Shown: positions 22,601-34,053 of the stretch, piece by piece
Layout of the letters: each line of letters starts with the position of its first letter
Numbering within the stretch: position 1 is the stretch's first letter
Notes under the pieces: model-generated
Seen by the model: the letters and a program-made list of their open reading frames with translations, nothing else
Told to the model about the DNA's origin: nothing
Databases searched by the model: none
Assembly (NCBI GenBank): GCA_007258455.2
Contig: VDFB02193867.1
Coordinates: 567,716,651-567,780,650 of the forward strand
Direction: 5' to 3'
DNA length: 64,000 bases
Source of the DNA: Sequoia sempervirens
Taxonomy: Eukaryota > Streptophyta > Pinopsida > Cupressales > Cupressaceae
Translations under genes and position numbers: made by a program

Positions 22601-25131
22601 GCCGTGTAATGGCCTCGGGCACGCTAGAAAGGGGAATAGGCGATGGTATCGTTGCCAGAGGTAGCGAGGTGATGGGGGACATGGCAGCAGCAGAGGAAGG
22701 GGAAGTGGTCATGCTGGAGGAGGAATCAATATTGATTACGGATCCGGTTGGAGGTGAAGAGGCGAGGTGAACGGAGATGTCCACCGCTTGTGGAGATGAA
22801 GCAATGGTGGCCTGAGAAGTGGGCAGCGTACCAGCCGGGGGAGGAAGGAGCAAAGGAGGCTGTGCCTTGGTTGTGATTAATGTCCTTTTGAGCTTCTTGG
22901 GAGATGAGCCTCCCGTATCCCTTGTTGCTTGTTCTTTGGGGCCCCCAGACTGCGCTGTTTCTGCTTCTTTCCTCTTTTGGGACCTGGTGATGGGGGGAGA
23001 CTTGGAAGTCTCACCGGCTGATGGGGAGGCAGCAACATCTCCCGTGGCGCTTGGCCTACCTTTGAGTGCCTCGTATGTAAGAGTTACCCCTTGTTGCTTT
23101 AGTTGTTCCACTTGCCCATCAACCCACTCCTGGGTGCGAGTTATGATAGGCTTTGTGATAATGTCCAGGTCTTCAATCTCCTGCTCGTCCCAATCGATGG
23201 AGGGGATCGCCAGGTCGGCAACCGCAGGGTATCTTGGGTGCACCAGTGTGGATTCATCTTCCTCTAGCTGGTCTGGTACCGGAAACAGCTGTACTCTTCT
23301 CAAGAACTGCACCGTCATCCGCATATAATGTCTCTGGCGGACCTCCTTATCATCTTTACAGTCTGCCCAGAAATCCTCAACATGGTATAGGTGGGTGTAT
23401 GCCGGCCCTAGCGCCTTCCTGACGTGGCCGTGGGGATCCATTCATGGGCGAGTCGTGTACCACTCAAAGTTATACTCCTTGAGTTCCTTTTCTGAGTTAC
23501 CGGCGCATTGAGATGTTTGCAACCGATACTGGCCCTGGCCGAGGATCATGGGATAAGGGATCCCCGTTACATGCTTCTGGCCGAAGACCGCCTGAATATG
23601 TTGGAGCTGCCGGGAAAGCTCCAGGAGGATGATTCGGTCATTTGGGTACCTAGGCAGCTTGTTTGGTCGTTCTGTGAACCCTTGGGCGCGGATGTATGCG
23701 AATTTAGGGAATTGAATGTACAGGAAGGCATACTCCCTCAAGAGTGCCCTGGCGCTGTGAGATACCCTTCTCTCGAAGTCCCCGGCTATCAATCTGATAA
23801 TATGGCCTATGAAGGCATCATTGATCCGGCGGTACTCCTTTTTAAAGTAGCGGTATTGTAGCTGAGGGTATTGGTCAAAAGGCTTGAGTCCTCGCTTATG
23901 CTCTCCATCCGGCGCCCTGAAGAGTCCACTATATTGCCTCTTATCCGCTAATGAGTACACCAGGTACGAGGTCATGTAGAATTTGTTGCTCCTTTTGACA
24001 TTCATAAACTACTCGTGGAAGCAGTTGCTGATGATGCTTCCCCAATCAAATGAAATCTTGGTTTTAACGTCCTCATTCCCTCGGACGATCTGCTCAATGT
24101 AATAAGCCATCCATTTCTGGAAGAAGGCGGCTGTCGGGAGGCCCATGACCCTGCTCAGCATGGTCACAAGGTCGTGATAGTCTTCATGAAAGTCACTGCG
24201 GAAAAGAAGCTCGAGGGACTTTTTCGCGGCGGCACCCGCATACTCTCCCGCGAGCTAGTAGGCCCGTTGATTGACTTCTGCTTGCAGCCTAGCAGTTGGC
24301 GTCCATGCTGCAGCCTTGCTCAACCATTGAGGGGATGCGTATTGGTAGAGATGTGGGGAATCAGGAAGGTTCTTGCAATTCCCCTCGGAACATGTCTACT
24401 TGAGGGATATTATTCCCTCCTTGTCTACTATGGTTAGAAATTGTTGTGTCTATTTGAGGTGGAAGCTTCTCGGCGAAGCCATTACCAACTCGGTGCTATT
24501 AGAGGCGGAGGAAGAAGCCCGGTAGCTGCGATTCCACTTTGGTATCATCAGGAATTCTTAGTCTTGGGAATTAGACCTTGACCCTCTGGGTGAACTCATC
24601 TATGTCCACCTGGCCTATGTTGGTGTCCGAGATCTCTTTCCAGTCAGTTGAGACTTTTGACTGGAGCGGTTCACCCTGGAATTGGAATTTCATCTGGTCT
24701 TTGTCTTCTTTCCCACGGATGGCCCTTCCAGGTTTCTTACCCTTGTCCTTTTCGGTAGAGGCCCCTGAAGTTCCTGCGGCCGATTCCATATATCCTGCAG
24801 GCAAAGGGCGAAGTCAGCATCACAGAACACCAAAGAGTGTTAACGTTAGTCCGTATCAAGTATATTATCTAAACAATCATATAAATACATCATAAATTTA
24901 ACTCTTAAGTGATATCTGTATCATATCAGAGCATTTACCCAATCCGGGCCCGGAGGGCCGGACTTCCCTGGCAGGAATGCTGTCAGGAAGGGAAAACACG
25001 AAAGGAAGCTCCCGGAGACATCCGCTGGCCCCAAGTTCATGTTCCAAGGGGTGCATGATGAAGAATGGCGCAATTTAGGACGTGGGTCGAAGTTAGATTT
25101 TCAATTTGGATTGATCTGGATCGATTTGAAG
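19649..25131 (-). repeat. Right (5') LTR of the gypsy element, truncated by the assembly gap
   Basis: Direct copy of 4337-9793, mostly about 98% identical by eye. It starts TGTTGATGG at 19649 and stops at the N run. The segment 24205-24580 is much more divergent, with many short indels, and is probably poor sequence. The promoter part of the LTR (counterpart of 9794-11982) is not visible. Confidence 0.92.
20749..24789 (-). pseudogene. LTR-encoded long ORF of unknown function, right copy
   Basis: Same reading frame as at 5435-9451, from the ATG at 24789 to the stop at 20749-20751. Disruptions differ from the left copy: a 1-bp deletion near 21815 (a cttct run shortened), stops at 24009, 21565 and 20914, and a frame change inside the disordered segment 24205-24580. 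The longest undisturbed part (21792-23441) covers the acidic centre. Because the two copies carry different lesions, both were probably intact when the element inserted. The product is unrecognised. Confidence 0.8.
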
Positions 25132-25231
25132 NNNNNNNNNNNNNNNNNNNNNNNNNNNNNNNNNNNNNNNNNNNNNNNNNNNNNNNNNNNNNNNNNNNNN
25201 NNNNNNNNNNNNNNNNNNNNNNNNNNNNNNN
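25132..25231. other. 100-N assembly gap
   Basis: Exactly 100 N, the usual placeholder for a gap of unknown size. It interrupts the right gypsy LTR. About 2.2 kb of LTR and the right target-site duplication would be expected here if the LTR is 7.6 kb. Confidence 0.98.
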
Positions 25232-25650
25232 ATAAGTTTAGGGTTGAATATAATTTGGATCATTTGTAAATGATGTGTTGTTTGATTTTAGTAGAAGCTT
25301 GTCAAATATTAATATAATAATGTATAAAATAGAATTATTTTACTCACCCTCTATCCACCACCCCTCGCTTTACAAAGAATGGTACCTATTGCAACATGGT
25401 AAGATATCCAAGAATTTAGGTATCCTCTTTGGGATAGGTATCACCATAATCAATATGAGAAAATAGTTTATGAATAAGTTAAAGATCAAAATGCTCTTGT
25501 GGACCAATTGATTACTTTCCAAAGTAGGTCAGATACAAGTTGCCCACATAATCCTTCTAGCCAACCATGTTTTATGTTTTCTCTTGCTAACCCCCTACCA
25601 AATCATGTTACAATCTCTCCACATTTGAATTGGTATGATTAGTAATTTAA
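25232..25650 (+). pseudogene. LINE reverse transcriptase remnant
   Basis: From about 25375 the + strand reads EWYLLQHGKISKNLGILFG, then IGITIINM, MNKLKIKMLLWTN and QVAHIILLANHV, interrupted by stops. This is the region after the catalytic motif of plant L1-type non-LTR reverse transcriptases (W..I..GKI..YLGIPFG..). It matches the relic at 43240-43631, which reads WKKIKHGKISYYLGISFG, so both belong to one family or close families. It is cut at the left by the gap. Confidence 0.75.
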
Positions 25651-28232
25651 GATGGGCTTAGTTTTCTAATCTCCTCCATTAGGTGGAACAACCTAATACA
25701 AGTGAATGAATGTATATTACTCTTTGCAAGTGAATGAACGATATTAGCACCAAAAGGAGAGACTCTTCCACAACATATCTATAATTGCTTTCATCTAATG
25801 CACCATAACCAAAACCTTTCTTTTCAAGTTCTTGGAATGTGCTTGTTGAAGCCAAGCCTTTGAACTAATTGAGGAGAAACTAAGAGTTGCTCCATCAAAA
25901 CATTCCATGCTAGCTCCAAAATTTATTTAAAGTCGCCTTTGAAAATAGACCACATAAGACACTATGCAACCTTTGTCATGACCACTTTATTTTTTCACCA
26001 ATTTAAGCATGTTTAAGAGAAGATAGGAAGCCACCTCAAAATTGACATGGATTTACATATCCAGCTCCAAGTAATCAGTCCATGTAACTTCTTCAAAGGA
26101 AACTTCAACCAAATCAAATTAAATGATGAAAAATTTCTTCAACATGACATCGGGATAGGTCCTCTAAAGGCTATTTCCTTTTTTCAGAAAATAAGAATAA
26201 TGGCTTCACTGCAACTTCAAGCACATAGACCAAAATTGACAACACAGATCACTAGAGGAAGTGCAAAACATACCAATTGTAATGTGACTCAAATAGACTT
26301 CACCCATGTTAATAAAACATGCAAAAGGACACATGCAACTTTCCACAAAAGAAAAGTATTATCAACCATCAAATTTACAATCATTAGAATGGATTGGTAT
26401 CAATACAAGAGTCATGAAATAAAATGATTATATTGGGAATGATGATTTGATCATCCCTTATAGGAACCAATTTCCCAAAATTTTATAAGCTTGCCTCACT
26501 TATTAAAAGAACTATAAATTATTATATGATCATCTGTATCGATTCCAAAGATAGTTAAGAAAGTCTATGAATTATATGATCTTCCAAACAATTAAAAGTG
26601 TTCTAATCTTATCTTAGAAGTATTGTTAATCTCCTTATTATGAGAAAAGTATTTCAAAAGAGCATTAATCATTATATTAGAATCACCCAGACAAACTTGG
26701 TTAACTTTATAAGAAGAAATTGATTTAAAGGTTTAAAATAACTAAATATGTCTCAACATAAGAATTTTTTTAAATGGTGTAATGATGATAACCTTCTACA
26801 ATCTCTAATGACACATAATATACTAATCTCCTTAAAATATTTCTTAATAATCCATTAAAATTAACCTTGAAAATATTTTTTAAAATATATTTTGATTCTT
26901 TTCTAACAAATGTTTAACATTGTATTTATATATATATATAATCTACCACTTAATCAAAATAAAGAAGAATCAATCCATTAATATTTCTAAATATATATAT
27001 TTTGTTATTATAAATTTGTTATGTTTCTTGATAGTATATAAACATATTCTTAATGCAATAGTTTATATATTCCCTAATTTATTATTAGTTATCAAACCAA
27101 TCCAACCCAACCCAGCCTAGTGTTACATGGAAAAGCTTGCAAGCAATGTCTTTTATATCTTGTATTTTGGAGATTGAAAATATTAATTATTTATTTGGTT
27201 AGTATAAAATTAAGAGCGACAACGTGATTATTAGGTTACCTACCAAATGGACTAATTACTAGACAAGAAATTCGATCCCATTTATGGGGTATCTATAAAT
27301 CAATTGACTCAACGAACATTAACTCTACATCTTTCTTGGGTGAAATGAAATGCAACTATAAGAGGTGAAGTAAATCATTATTTTGTTTGCCTTTTTAAAT
27401 GAAGTTGCTTTATTCTTTTTCCTGAAAATGGATTTAGGAATTACATCGCTGGAAGTTGTCGTTGGCGTGGGTATATGAAGATTTTATTCTTGAAAAAAAG
27501 GAGAAGCCATGGAGGAGATTGATGGATCTGTGATTAAAATATTACACACAAGGCCAATAAATATGCAGCAACTACAAGCACGCATAGAAAAGAATCAAAC
27601 AAAATGCTTTTGCTTCTCCAACTTCTAGATAGCACACAAACATGTGATCAAAATAGTCCGGTGCCAAACAAATTAGTGATAAAATCAATTGGTACAGCTG
27701 CATGCATTGCTACTATTTCCCATTTCAGTTCAATGCGTCCATCTAGAATGGCCCTACCAAAGAACTGTAACTTATATATAGTTAAATGGGTCCATCTAGA
27801 CTGGTTTTAAAGGTGCTATTGCAAGTTTTAAATATATGTTAGTTCTACGCATATATATTTAGCTGAATCCTCAAAGCTGGCATGGAGGATTATGGTGCAT
27901 CCACATAAATGGTCTAACAAGAACTGTAGCTTGATTCTGAGGGGCATCACAACCCATCTCTTTACTAAGAAACATTGTTTGAGAACTCATTTAAATCAAT
28001 CTTTGCCTATTTGCTATTACATTTTTCTATTTCCCATTTCAGTTTTACGCATTCATTTTTGCTCCCTTGCACTTCTCTTCAGAGATTTGCATTTGCTGTT
28101 TGGTGCGGTCCTGCGAGTTGCAAAACTTTGCACGGTATTTACTGCTGCCTTCAATCTCACCTAATCCTTTCACCGCCACAATCCGATATTTCCTCCATAC
28201 TTACCTTTCGTCATGAGATTTTTATTTCACAG
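25651..28232. other. Unassigned AT-rich region
   Basis: I see no supported gene. A 126-codon open frame (26047-26427) has no recognisable domain and sits in low-complexity AT-rich DNA. The stretch 28000-28232 leads into a splice acceptor (tttatttcacag, ending 28232) of the glycolate-oxidase-like pseudogene; its earlier exons were not found. Confidence 0.4.
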
Positions 28233-28469
28233 CCGGTGACCGCCGTTGAAATCAGAAGAGTTGCTCAATACTGATCAGCTTCGTCCAAGAGTTTTGGTAG
28301 ATGTAAGGCATGTAGATTTTTCAACCAGTATATTAGGATTCAAGATCTCTGCACCAATCATGATTGCTCCCAACAGCTTTGCATAAGTTAGCCCACCCTG
28401 AAGGTATTTTTCCTAGAATCAATTTGTTGTTGATTTTTTCGCTTTTTGCTTATCAGATTGTGGTCAAAC

Positions 28470-28728
28470 TGTTGAAAGGCAGAGCCGAAGAAGAAAAACA
28501 AAGTATACACGCAAATACAGGCACTGCGACTCAATAACGGTAATCAACTTAAAACAGTATTACGCTGAACCCGATTGGTTTTTATTTAAACTTTCTAACT
28601 AGCTTTTCGGCTAACTACTTCATGCAAACTCAAACTATGACTGATTTTTCTAATTTAAACTGAAAATCAAACTAACTCTGATTTTTTCTAGATTTTTCTG
28701 CATGTGGGAGTAATTACTTATTTTAACA
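28470..28728 (-). repeat. 3' LTR of the copia element
   Basis: 259 bp, TGTTGAAAGG to TTTTAACA on the + strand. The part from about 28563 to the end is nearly identical to the other LTR, while the first 95 bp or so differ strongly. Confidence 0.95.
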
Positions 28729-28737
28729 CTCCCTCTT
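28729..28737 (-). other. Polypurine tract of the copia element
   Basis: The + strand ctccctctt gives AAGAGGGAG on the element strand, immediately before the 3' LTR TG. Confidence 0.85.
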
Positions 28738-28742
28738 AATTA

Positions 28743-31700
28743 CTACCCGCTGATTACATCAGCTTTCACAATGCCCAAATTATCTCTATGAAATTCAAAT
28801 ACATCTTTTGCTAATGGCTTCGTAAATATATCAACCAACTGATCATTTGATTTACAAGGCTCTAAATAAATTTCTCCATTGTTCACAAGTTCTCTTGAGT
28901 GGTCCCATGGGGGCTTGGGCTTCTATTTTCATGGAGCAGAAGGTCCCATGGAAAAAAAAAATTTGTGCTACGGGATTAATTGGAATCTTTTCCAGAAAAA
29001 TAGGTGCCCCTACAGTATAGGAATGCATCTTTCAGCTGGTGAAATTGGGGTGGGGCTAGAAATTGCCCCTACAGCTTAGGAATTTTTTAGTAATTTTTTC
29101 TATCAGTTGTCTATCACTTCAAATTTTAAATTCCTAAAAAAACCAAAAAATAAGAGAATTTTTATTTATTTTTTATTTTTGATCAAAATACTCCAATTTG
29201 TTCCTTAAATTTTGGAGCTCAAGCTTTTAAGCTGAATTGCAAAACTGAATTCATGGAACCAACAGTTTTAAAATATTCCTAAAAACTCTTAGAGCGCAGC
29301 TGAATTTTTTTTTAGGAAGCCCCCATGGGACCGTACCATAAAATGAGTATCTTGTGTCTATATGTTTACTCTTCTAATGGTACACGTGTTATTCTTACGA
29401 CGGTGCAATGGTTTGGTGTTGTTGTCCTTCTTGTTCCTATTTGGATCCATCCAAAACTCATAACCATGTCTTGTTTGTGTTGCTATGTTCCAGCTTCGGT
29501 GATGAAAGTGTCACAATGGGCTGCTTCTTAGATGCCCATGAAATTACTCCTGAACCAAGATGAAACACATAACCAGAAGTACTTTTCCTATCATCCAAAC
29601 TCCCTGCAAAATCACTATCAGTATATCCAACCAAAGCTTTCTTTTCTGTGTTCACATACAATATGCCACAATTTGTAGTTCCTACTATGTATCTCAGAAT
29701 TCTTTTGCCAGCTTTCCAATGTGAGTCTTTTGGTGACTCCATAAATCTAGAAATCAGACTAACTCCATGCATGATATCCGGTCTTGTAGCTGTGAGGTAC
29801 ATAAGACTGCCAACCAATCTTTTGAACAGAGTTGGATTTACATATGAACTTTCATCATCCTTACTCAACTTTGTACTTGTTGCAACTGGTGTAGGTGCAG
29901 GTTTGCAACTTTCCATTCTGAATCTTTTCAACAATTCTTTTGCATATTTACCTTGACAAATAAAAATCCCTTTCTCTGATTGCTCAATTTCTATGCCAAG
30001 AAAATATTTCATAAGACCAAGATCTATCATTTCAAATTTTTTCTTCATTGCTGCTTTAAACTGATCTAGTTCAAAATCACCTGTATAAATCATATCATCT
30101 ACATATAAACAAACAATCAAAATTTTCCCATGCTGATTTACCTTTGTGTACAAAGTTGGTTCACTGTTGTTTCTGCTAAATCCATTGCTAATCATATAAC
30201 TGTCAATTCTACTATACCAAGCTCTTGGAGCTTGTTTAAGTCCATAGAGCGCTTTCTTCAGTCTGTAAACTTTGTCTTCATGACCTTCAACTTCATAGCC
30301 TGAAGGTTGTTGCACATAGATTTCCTCTTCAAGAATGCCATTTAAAAAGGCTGATTTGACATCCATCTGATACACTTTCCACTTTTTCGGAGCTGCTATT
30401 GCCAAGACTGCTCTTATCGTATCCAACCTGGCTACAGGAGCAAAGGTTTCTCCAAAGTCTATTCCTGGTTGCTGAGAGAACCCTTTTGCTACAAGCCTTG
30501 CTTTGAATCTATCAACCTCTCATTTTTCATTCAACTTCGTCTTGTAGATCCATTTCACACCAATGGGTTTTTTATCTTTAGGTAACTCAACCAAATTCCA
30601 AGTATCATTTTTCTCTATAGATTTTATTTCTTCATCCATTGCTTTCACCCATTTCTTGTCTTTGACAACTTCTTCAAATGATGAGGGTTGAAATGACAAT
30701 AATGCAAAATTCGAACTAATATCTAAATCTTCATAAATATCCTGCAAACTTCTCATTTTCCTCTTACCATTACTTGACTCATTACTTGACTGATAGCTGG
30801 GAATATTCTAATCTATTGACCTTCTTGATGGTCCATGTTGTTCAGAATATTGTGGAGTCCTTGTTGGCATGTCCCTGATTGGTGTCATTTCGTGTGATCT
30901 TTGCTGCTCATTTTCTGCTACATCTTCTTCTTCTATGTGTGGTATTGTTGCATCAATAGTTTTGTCTACACTCCCATTCCATGACTCTTGTTCTTTGAAC
31001 ACCACATCTCTGCTGATTATAGTCTTTTTGGTGATAGGGTTATATAATTTATATGCTTTTGAATGCTCACTGTACCCAATAAATACACTTTTCACTTTTA
31101 TCATCTAACTTGCCTCTTAGTTCTCTAGGTACATGTGCATATGCTATGCATCCAAACACTCTAAAATGAGATACACTACAAGGCATACCTGACCATGCTT
31201 CTTGTGGAACTTTGTTCATCACGCTTTTTGTAGGAGATCTGTTTAACACATAAACAGTGCATGCAATTGCTTTTGCCCATAACTCATTTGACAAATTTCT
31301 TCCTTTCAACATACTCCTTGCCATGTTCATAATTGTTATGTTCTTCCTCTCTACTACATCATTCTGTTGTGGTGTATAGCTGGTTGTAAATTGCCTTCTA
31401 ATTCCATGTTGTTTGTAGTAAGCATGAAATGCATTCGAATCGTATTCTCCACCATGATCTGATCTCAATACAATACTTTGATCTGACTATCACTCTAATT
31501 CTCTACTAGGGCTTTGAATTCTTTGAATTTTTCAAAAGTCTTAGACTTCTGCTTCAAAAAATAAATCCATGTCTTCTTACTGAAATCATCAATAAACGTG
31601 AGGAAGTAATAACTTCCACCAAGCGACTGGGTCTGCATGGGTCCACACAAGTCTGTATGAACCAGCTCCAATTGCTTTTTTGCTCTGTATACAACTCCTT

Positions 31701-33249
31701 TCAGAAAACTTTCACGGTGTTGCTTTCCCAAGATACTACATTCACAGATACTGGAGGGTTCTTGGATGGGAGGTAATCCTCTAACCATCTCTTTTTGCTG
31801 CAATAATCTCAAACCAGAAAAATGCAAATGTCCAAACCGAAAGTGCCATAACCAATAGTCATCAACACATGCAGCCTTTTGAGCAAAAGAATTGACCTGA
31901 TTTTTGTACTTCATGACAAGAGGGAACTATCTGTTATTCGTCATCTACACCTTCGCTATCAGCTGCTTGCTTGGAGGTTTGTCATATATGAGACAATCAT
32001 GTCCCTCAAAAATAATTCTGTATCCTTTCTCTGTTAATTTACCAACGCTGATCAAATTATGTTTCAAACCTGGAACATAGTATACCTCTGAAATTGTCTT
32101 CAGATCCCCTTGCTTGGTCAGTATGTTGACTGCTCCTTTGCCATTTACATCCACAGTCTTGTCAGTCCCCAATTTTACCTCTGTCTTGACCGATTCATCC
32201 AAATCTGCAACCAGATTCTTGTTGCCAGTCATGTGGTTACTGCAACCACTGTCTAATAACCAAATGTTATCAGCGGATTCATGCATTGTATTACAAGCTA
32301 AGAACAGGGATTCATTACTTTCTGTAGTTACATTTGCACTCTACTTTCCTTGATCAGCCATCTTCTTCCTGCAATCCCGTGCATAGTGACCAAATTTATT
32401 ACAATAGTAACATTTCACCTTTGATTTATCGAATCTTTGATTGTTGTTGAAGCTTCTACTATTGCTTCCACTCTCTTGTTCTTGCTCTTCTTTGCCATCT
32501 CTCTGACTGCCATATCTTCCGCCTCGACCTCTGCCTCTTGATCTACCTCTACCTCGACCTCTGTCTCTTGAGATAGAAACCTGACTTTTAAAAGCAGTTT
32601 CTATGGAGGAATCCTTCTTATTTCTGTCTATTCTAGCCTCATGGGATAGAAGTGATCCCATCAATTCATCAACTGACAGTGTAGCCAAATTCTTGGCTTC
32701 TTCAATAGCTGGTACTACCGCATCAAATTTTGTAGATAGAGATCTGAGAATTTTCTCAACCACTGTTTGATCTTTAATCTCGTCACCATATACTTTTAAC
32801 TGATTTACAATGATCAAAACCCGATTCATGAATGAATCGATATTCTCTGTTTCTTTCATTTGTAGGCTTTCAAATTCTCTCCTAGTATTCTGCAACTTAA
32901 AAGTATTTACTTTGGTCATACCTTGATAGCTCGTTGCCAATATCTCCCATGCTGTCTTTGCCGATTTCGTGGTCATGATTTTCTGGAATATAACTTCATC
33001 CACTGCTTGTTGAATAAGATGCAATGCATGTGCATTCTTCTTTCTGTTTAACCTCAATTGGTCCTTCTGTGCATTTGTGAGAGCTTGTTCCGCTGCGTCA
33101 TCTGCAGGTTTAGTATATCCAGTCTTGATGTAATCCCAAACATCTTGAGCTCGTAACAGAGTCTCCATCTTAATGGCCCACACATCATAGTTCTTCCCTG
33201 TGAGCGGTGGAAGCTGCAGCTAAACATAATCTCTGCTGGCTGAAGCCAT
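28743..33249 (-). pseudogene. Copia gag-pol polyprotein, disrupted
   Basis: The frame starts at an ATG (33249) followed 8 codons later by a stop (TAG where Gln is expected). Gag has the LPPLTGKNYDVW start region and a zinc knuckle CYYCNKFGHYARDC (about 32390-32430) after an RG-rich linker. Then come the protease (WLLDSGCSNHMTG, about 32260), integrase with the zinc part (about 31720-31860) and D/D/E core (FIDDF, SDHGGEY, VVERKN), and reverse transcriptase with [11 protein letters not shown] and YVDD (30094-30105). RNase H has [15 protein letters not shown]. Most segments are in one frame; 31067-31468 is in another, so at least two indels exist. The RNase H end is degraded and split by the TIR element. 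The C-terminal KSKHIDTRY and LVNNGEI parts lie on its two sides, and the frame ends at 28743. Domain order PR-INT-RT-RH identifies copia. Confidence 0.95.
28901..29332. mobile_element. Non-autonomous TIR element (MITE-like), 432 bp
   Basis: A perfect 16-bp terminal inverted repeat, GGTCCCATGGGGGCTT, lies at 28901-28916 and, inverted, at 29317-29332. The element separates the KSKHIDTRY and LVNNGEI coding parts of the copia RNase H end, so it is a later insertion. It has no coding capacity. An inner direct repeat (GCCCCTACAG(T/C)...AGGAAT) occurs twice near 29000 and 29060. I cannot define the target duplication: the immediate flanks are gagt and gtac. The superfamily is unknown. Confidence 0.8.
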
Positions 33250-33420
33250 GTTGAAATCTTCAAAAAAAATAAAAATCTGTATCTTTTTTCCCTTATTAAA
33301 AAACAAACTTCACCAAAAAACTTTCGCAGTTCCTCAAATTATTTTCGGGTTCTTCACAGGGATCTTCTGCTGAACGATCACCTTCGCTTGATCTCCAACC
33401 TTGCTCGTCCTCAACCTTCA

Positions 33421-33432
33421 GCTCTGATACCA
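33421..33432 (-). other. Primer-binding site of the copia element (initiator-Met type)
   Basis: The minus strand reads TGGTATCAGAGC three bases after the 5' LTR. This is the standard complement to the 3' end of initiator-Met tRNA used by plant copia elements. Confidence 0.95.
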
Positions 33433-33435
33433 ATC

Positions 33436-33694
33436 TGTTAGAAAGGCAGAGTCGAAGAACAACAAAATATGCACATCACAAAGCCAGAGCTGCGACTCCA
33501 ATCTTTTATTAATCAAAAACTTAAACATTACAACTGAACCCGATTGGTTTTTATTTAAACTTTCTAACTAGCTTTTCGGCTAACTACTTCATGCAAACTC
33601 AAACTATGACTGTTTTTCTAATTTAAACTGAAAATCAAACTAACTCTGATTTTCTAGATTTTTCTGCATGCGGAGTAATTACTTATTTTAAACA
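33436..33694 (-). repeat. 5' LTR of the copia element
   Basis: 259 bp, TGTTAGAAAGG to TTTTAAACA on the + strand, followed by the right target duplication CAAAC. Confidence 0.95.
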
Positions 33695-34053
33695 CAAACA
33701 ACTTGGTCATGTGTTCTTTCTAACAGGGGAGCTAGCGATAGCAAGGGCTGCAACAGATGTTGATACAATTATGGTAAAATCAATAAAGTTTCTAAGCCAT
33801 TATTGCTTTTGTTGAATTTATATTTGATGGTCCAGTGACTTGCAAAGAAGTTTGTCATCTGGGGTCAGGTTTTGAACGACACAACACACATACTATATAG
33901 GTTAAAGTGCCACTATTTCCTTAATCACCTAGGTTGGTTGTTATACCCAGTCTTCAACATACTGACGTCATTACTCTGCAGATTGTTTCATTTTCCGCCA
34001 GTAACATTGTTGAGGAGATTGCAGCCACTGGTGATGTTGTTCGTTTTCTTCAA

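Larger units (their letters stand above)
4337..25131 (-). mobile_element. Very large Ty3/gypsy (Tat-like) LTR retrotransposon, right end lost in gap
   Basis: This is a minus-strand element. The block 4337-9793 is repeated directly at 19649-25131 and is the visible part of the LTRs. Both copies begin TGTTGATGG on the + strand, so on the element strand they end in CAACA. The internal side of the right copy is followed at once by a primer-binding site (19628-19644). One gag-pol frame lies between the LTRs (12493-19608) with protease, RNase H, reverse transcriptase, a second RNase H-like region and integrase. A TATA box, a 63-bp tandem repeat and a purine tract suggest that the left LTR runs to about 11982. 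The right LTR is cut by the N gap, so target-site duplication cannot be tested; the five bases left of the element are ATGTC. Around 20 mismatches or short indels in the first 1.1 kb of the LTR pair indicate an insertion that is not very recent. Confidence 0.9.
28470..33694 (-). mobile_element. Complete Ty1/copia retrotransposon with TSD CAAAC
   Basis: LTRs of 259 bp (28470-28728 and 33436-33694) start TGTT and end AACA. Perfect 5-bp target duplications CAAAC lie at 28465-28469 and 33695-33699. The PBS and polypurine tract are in the expected places, and a gag-pol frame lies between them. It inserted into an intron of the glycolate-oxidase-like gene and was itself hit by a TIR element (28901-29332). 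Total 5,225 bp including that insert. Confidence 0.96.
28233..34053 (+). pseudogene. Glycolate oxidase-like (FMN 2-hydroxyacid oxidase) pseudogene, three exons left
   Basis: Three short exons match the N-terminal half of plant (S)-2-hydroxy-acid oxidase, a peroxisomal FMN enzyme of photorespiration. Exon a (28233-28403) reads [31 protein letters not shown] and then, after a 1-bp insertion (an extra C in the APxA codons), [10 protein letters not shown] in another frame. Exon b (33727-33773) reads GELAIARAATDVDTIM. Exon c (33982-34053) reads IVSFSASNIVEEIAATG and VVRFLQ. The intron between a and b holds the copia element at 28470-33694. A stop (TGA) also occurs near the start of exon a. No later exons, so the FMN- and substrate-binding C-terminal half is missing. 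Splice sites are still readable, which suggests fairly recent decay. Confidence 0.85.

Noticed and set aside
26047..26427. 126-codon open frame
   Set aside because: No recognisable domain, low-complexity composition and no splice or promoter context.
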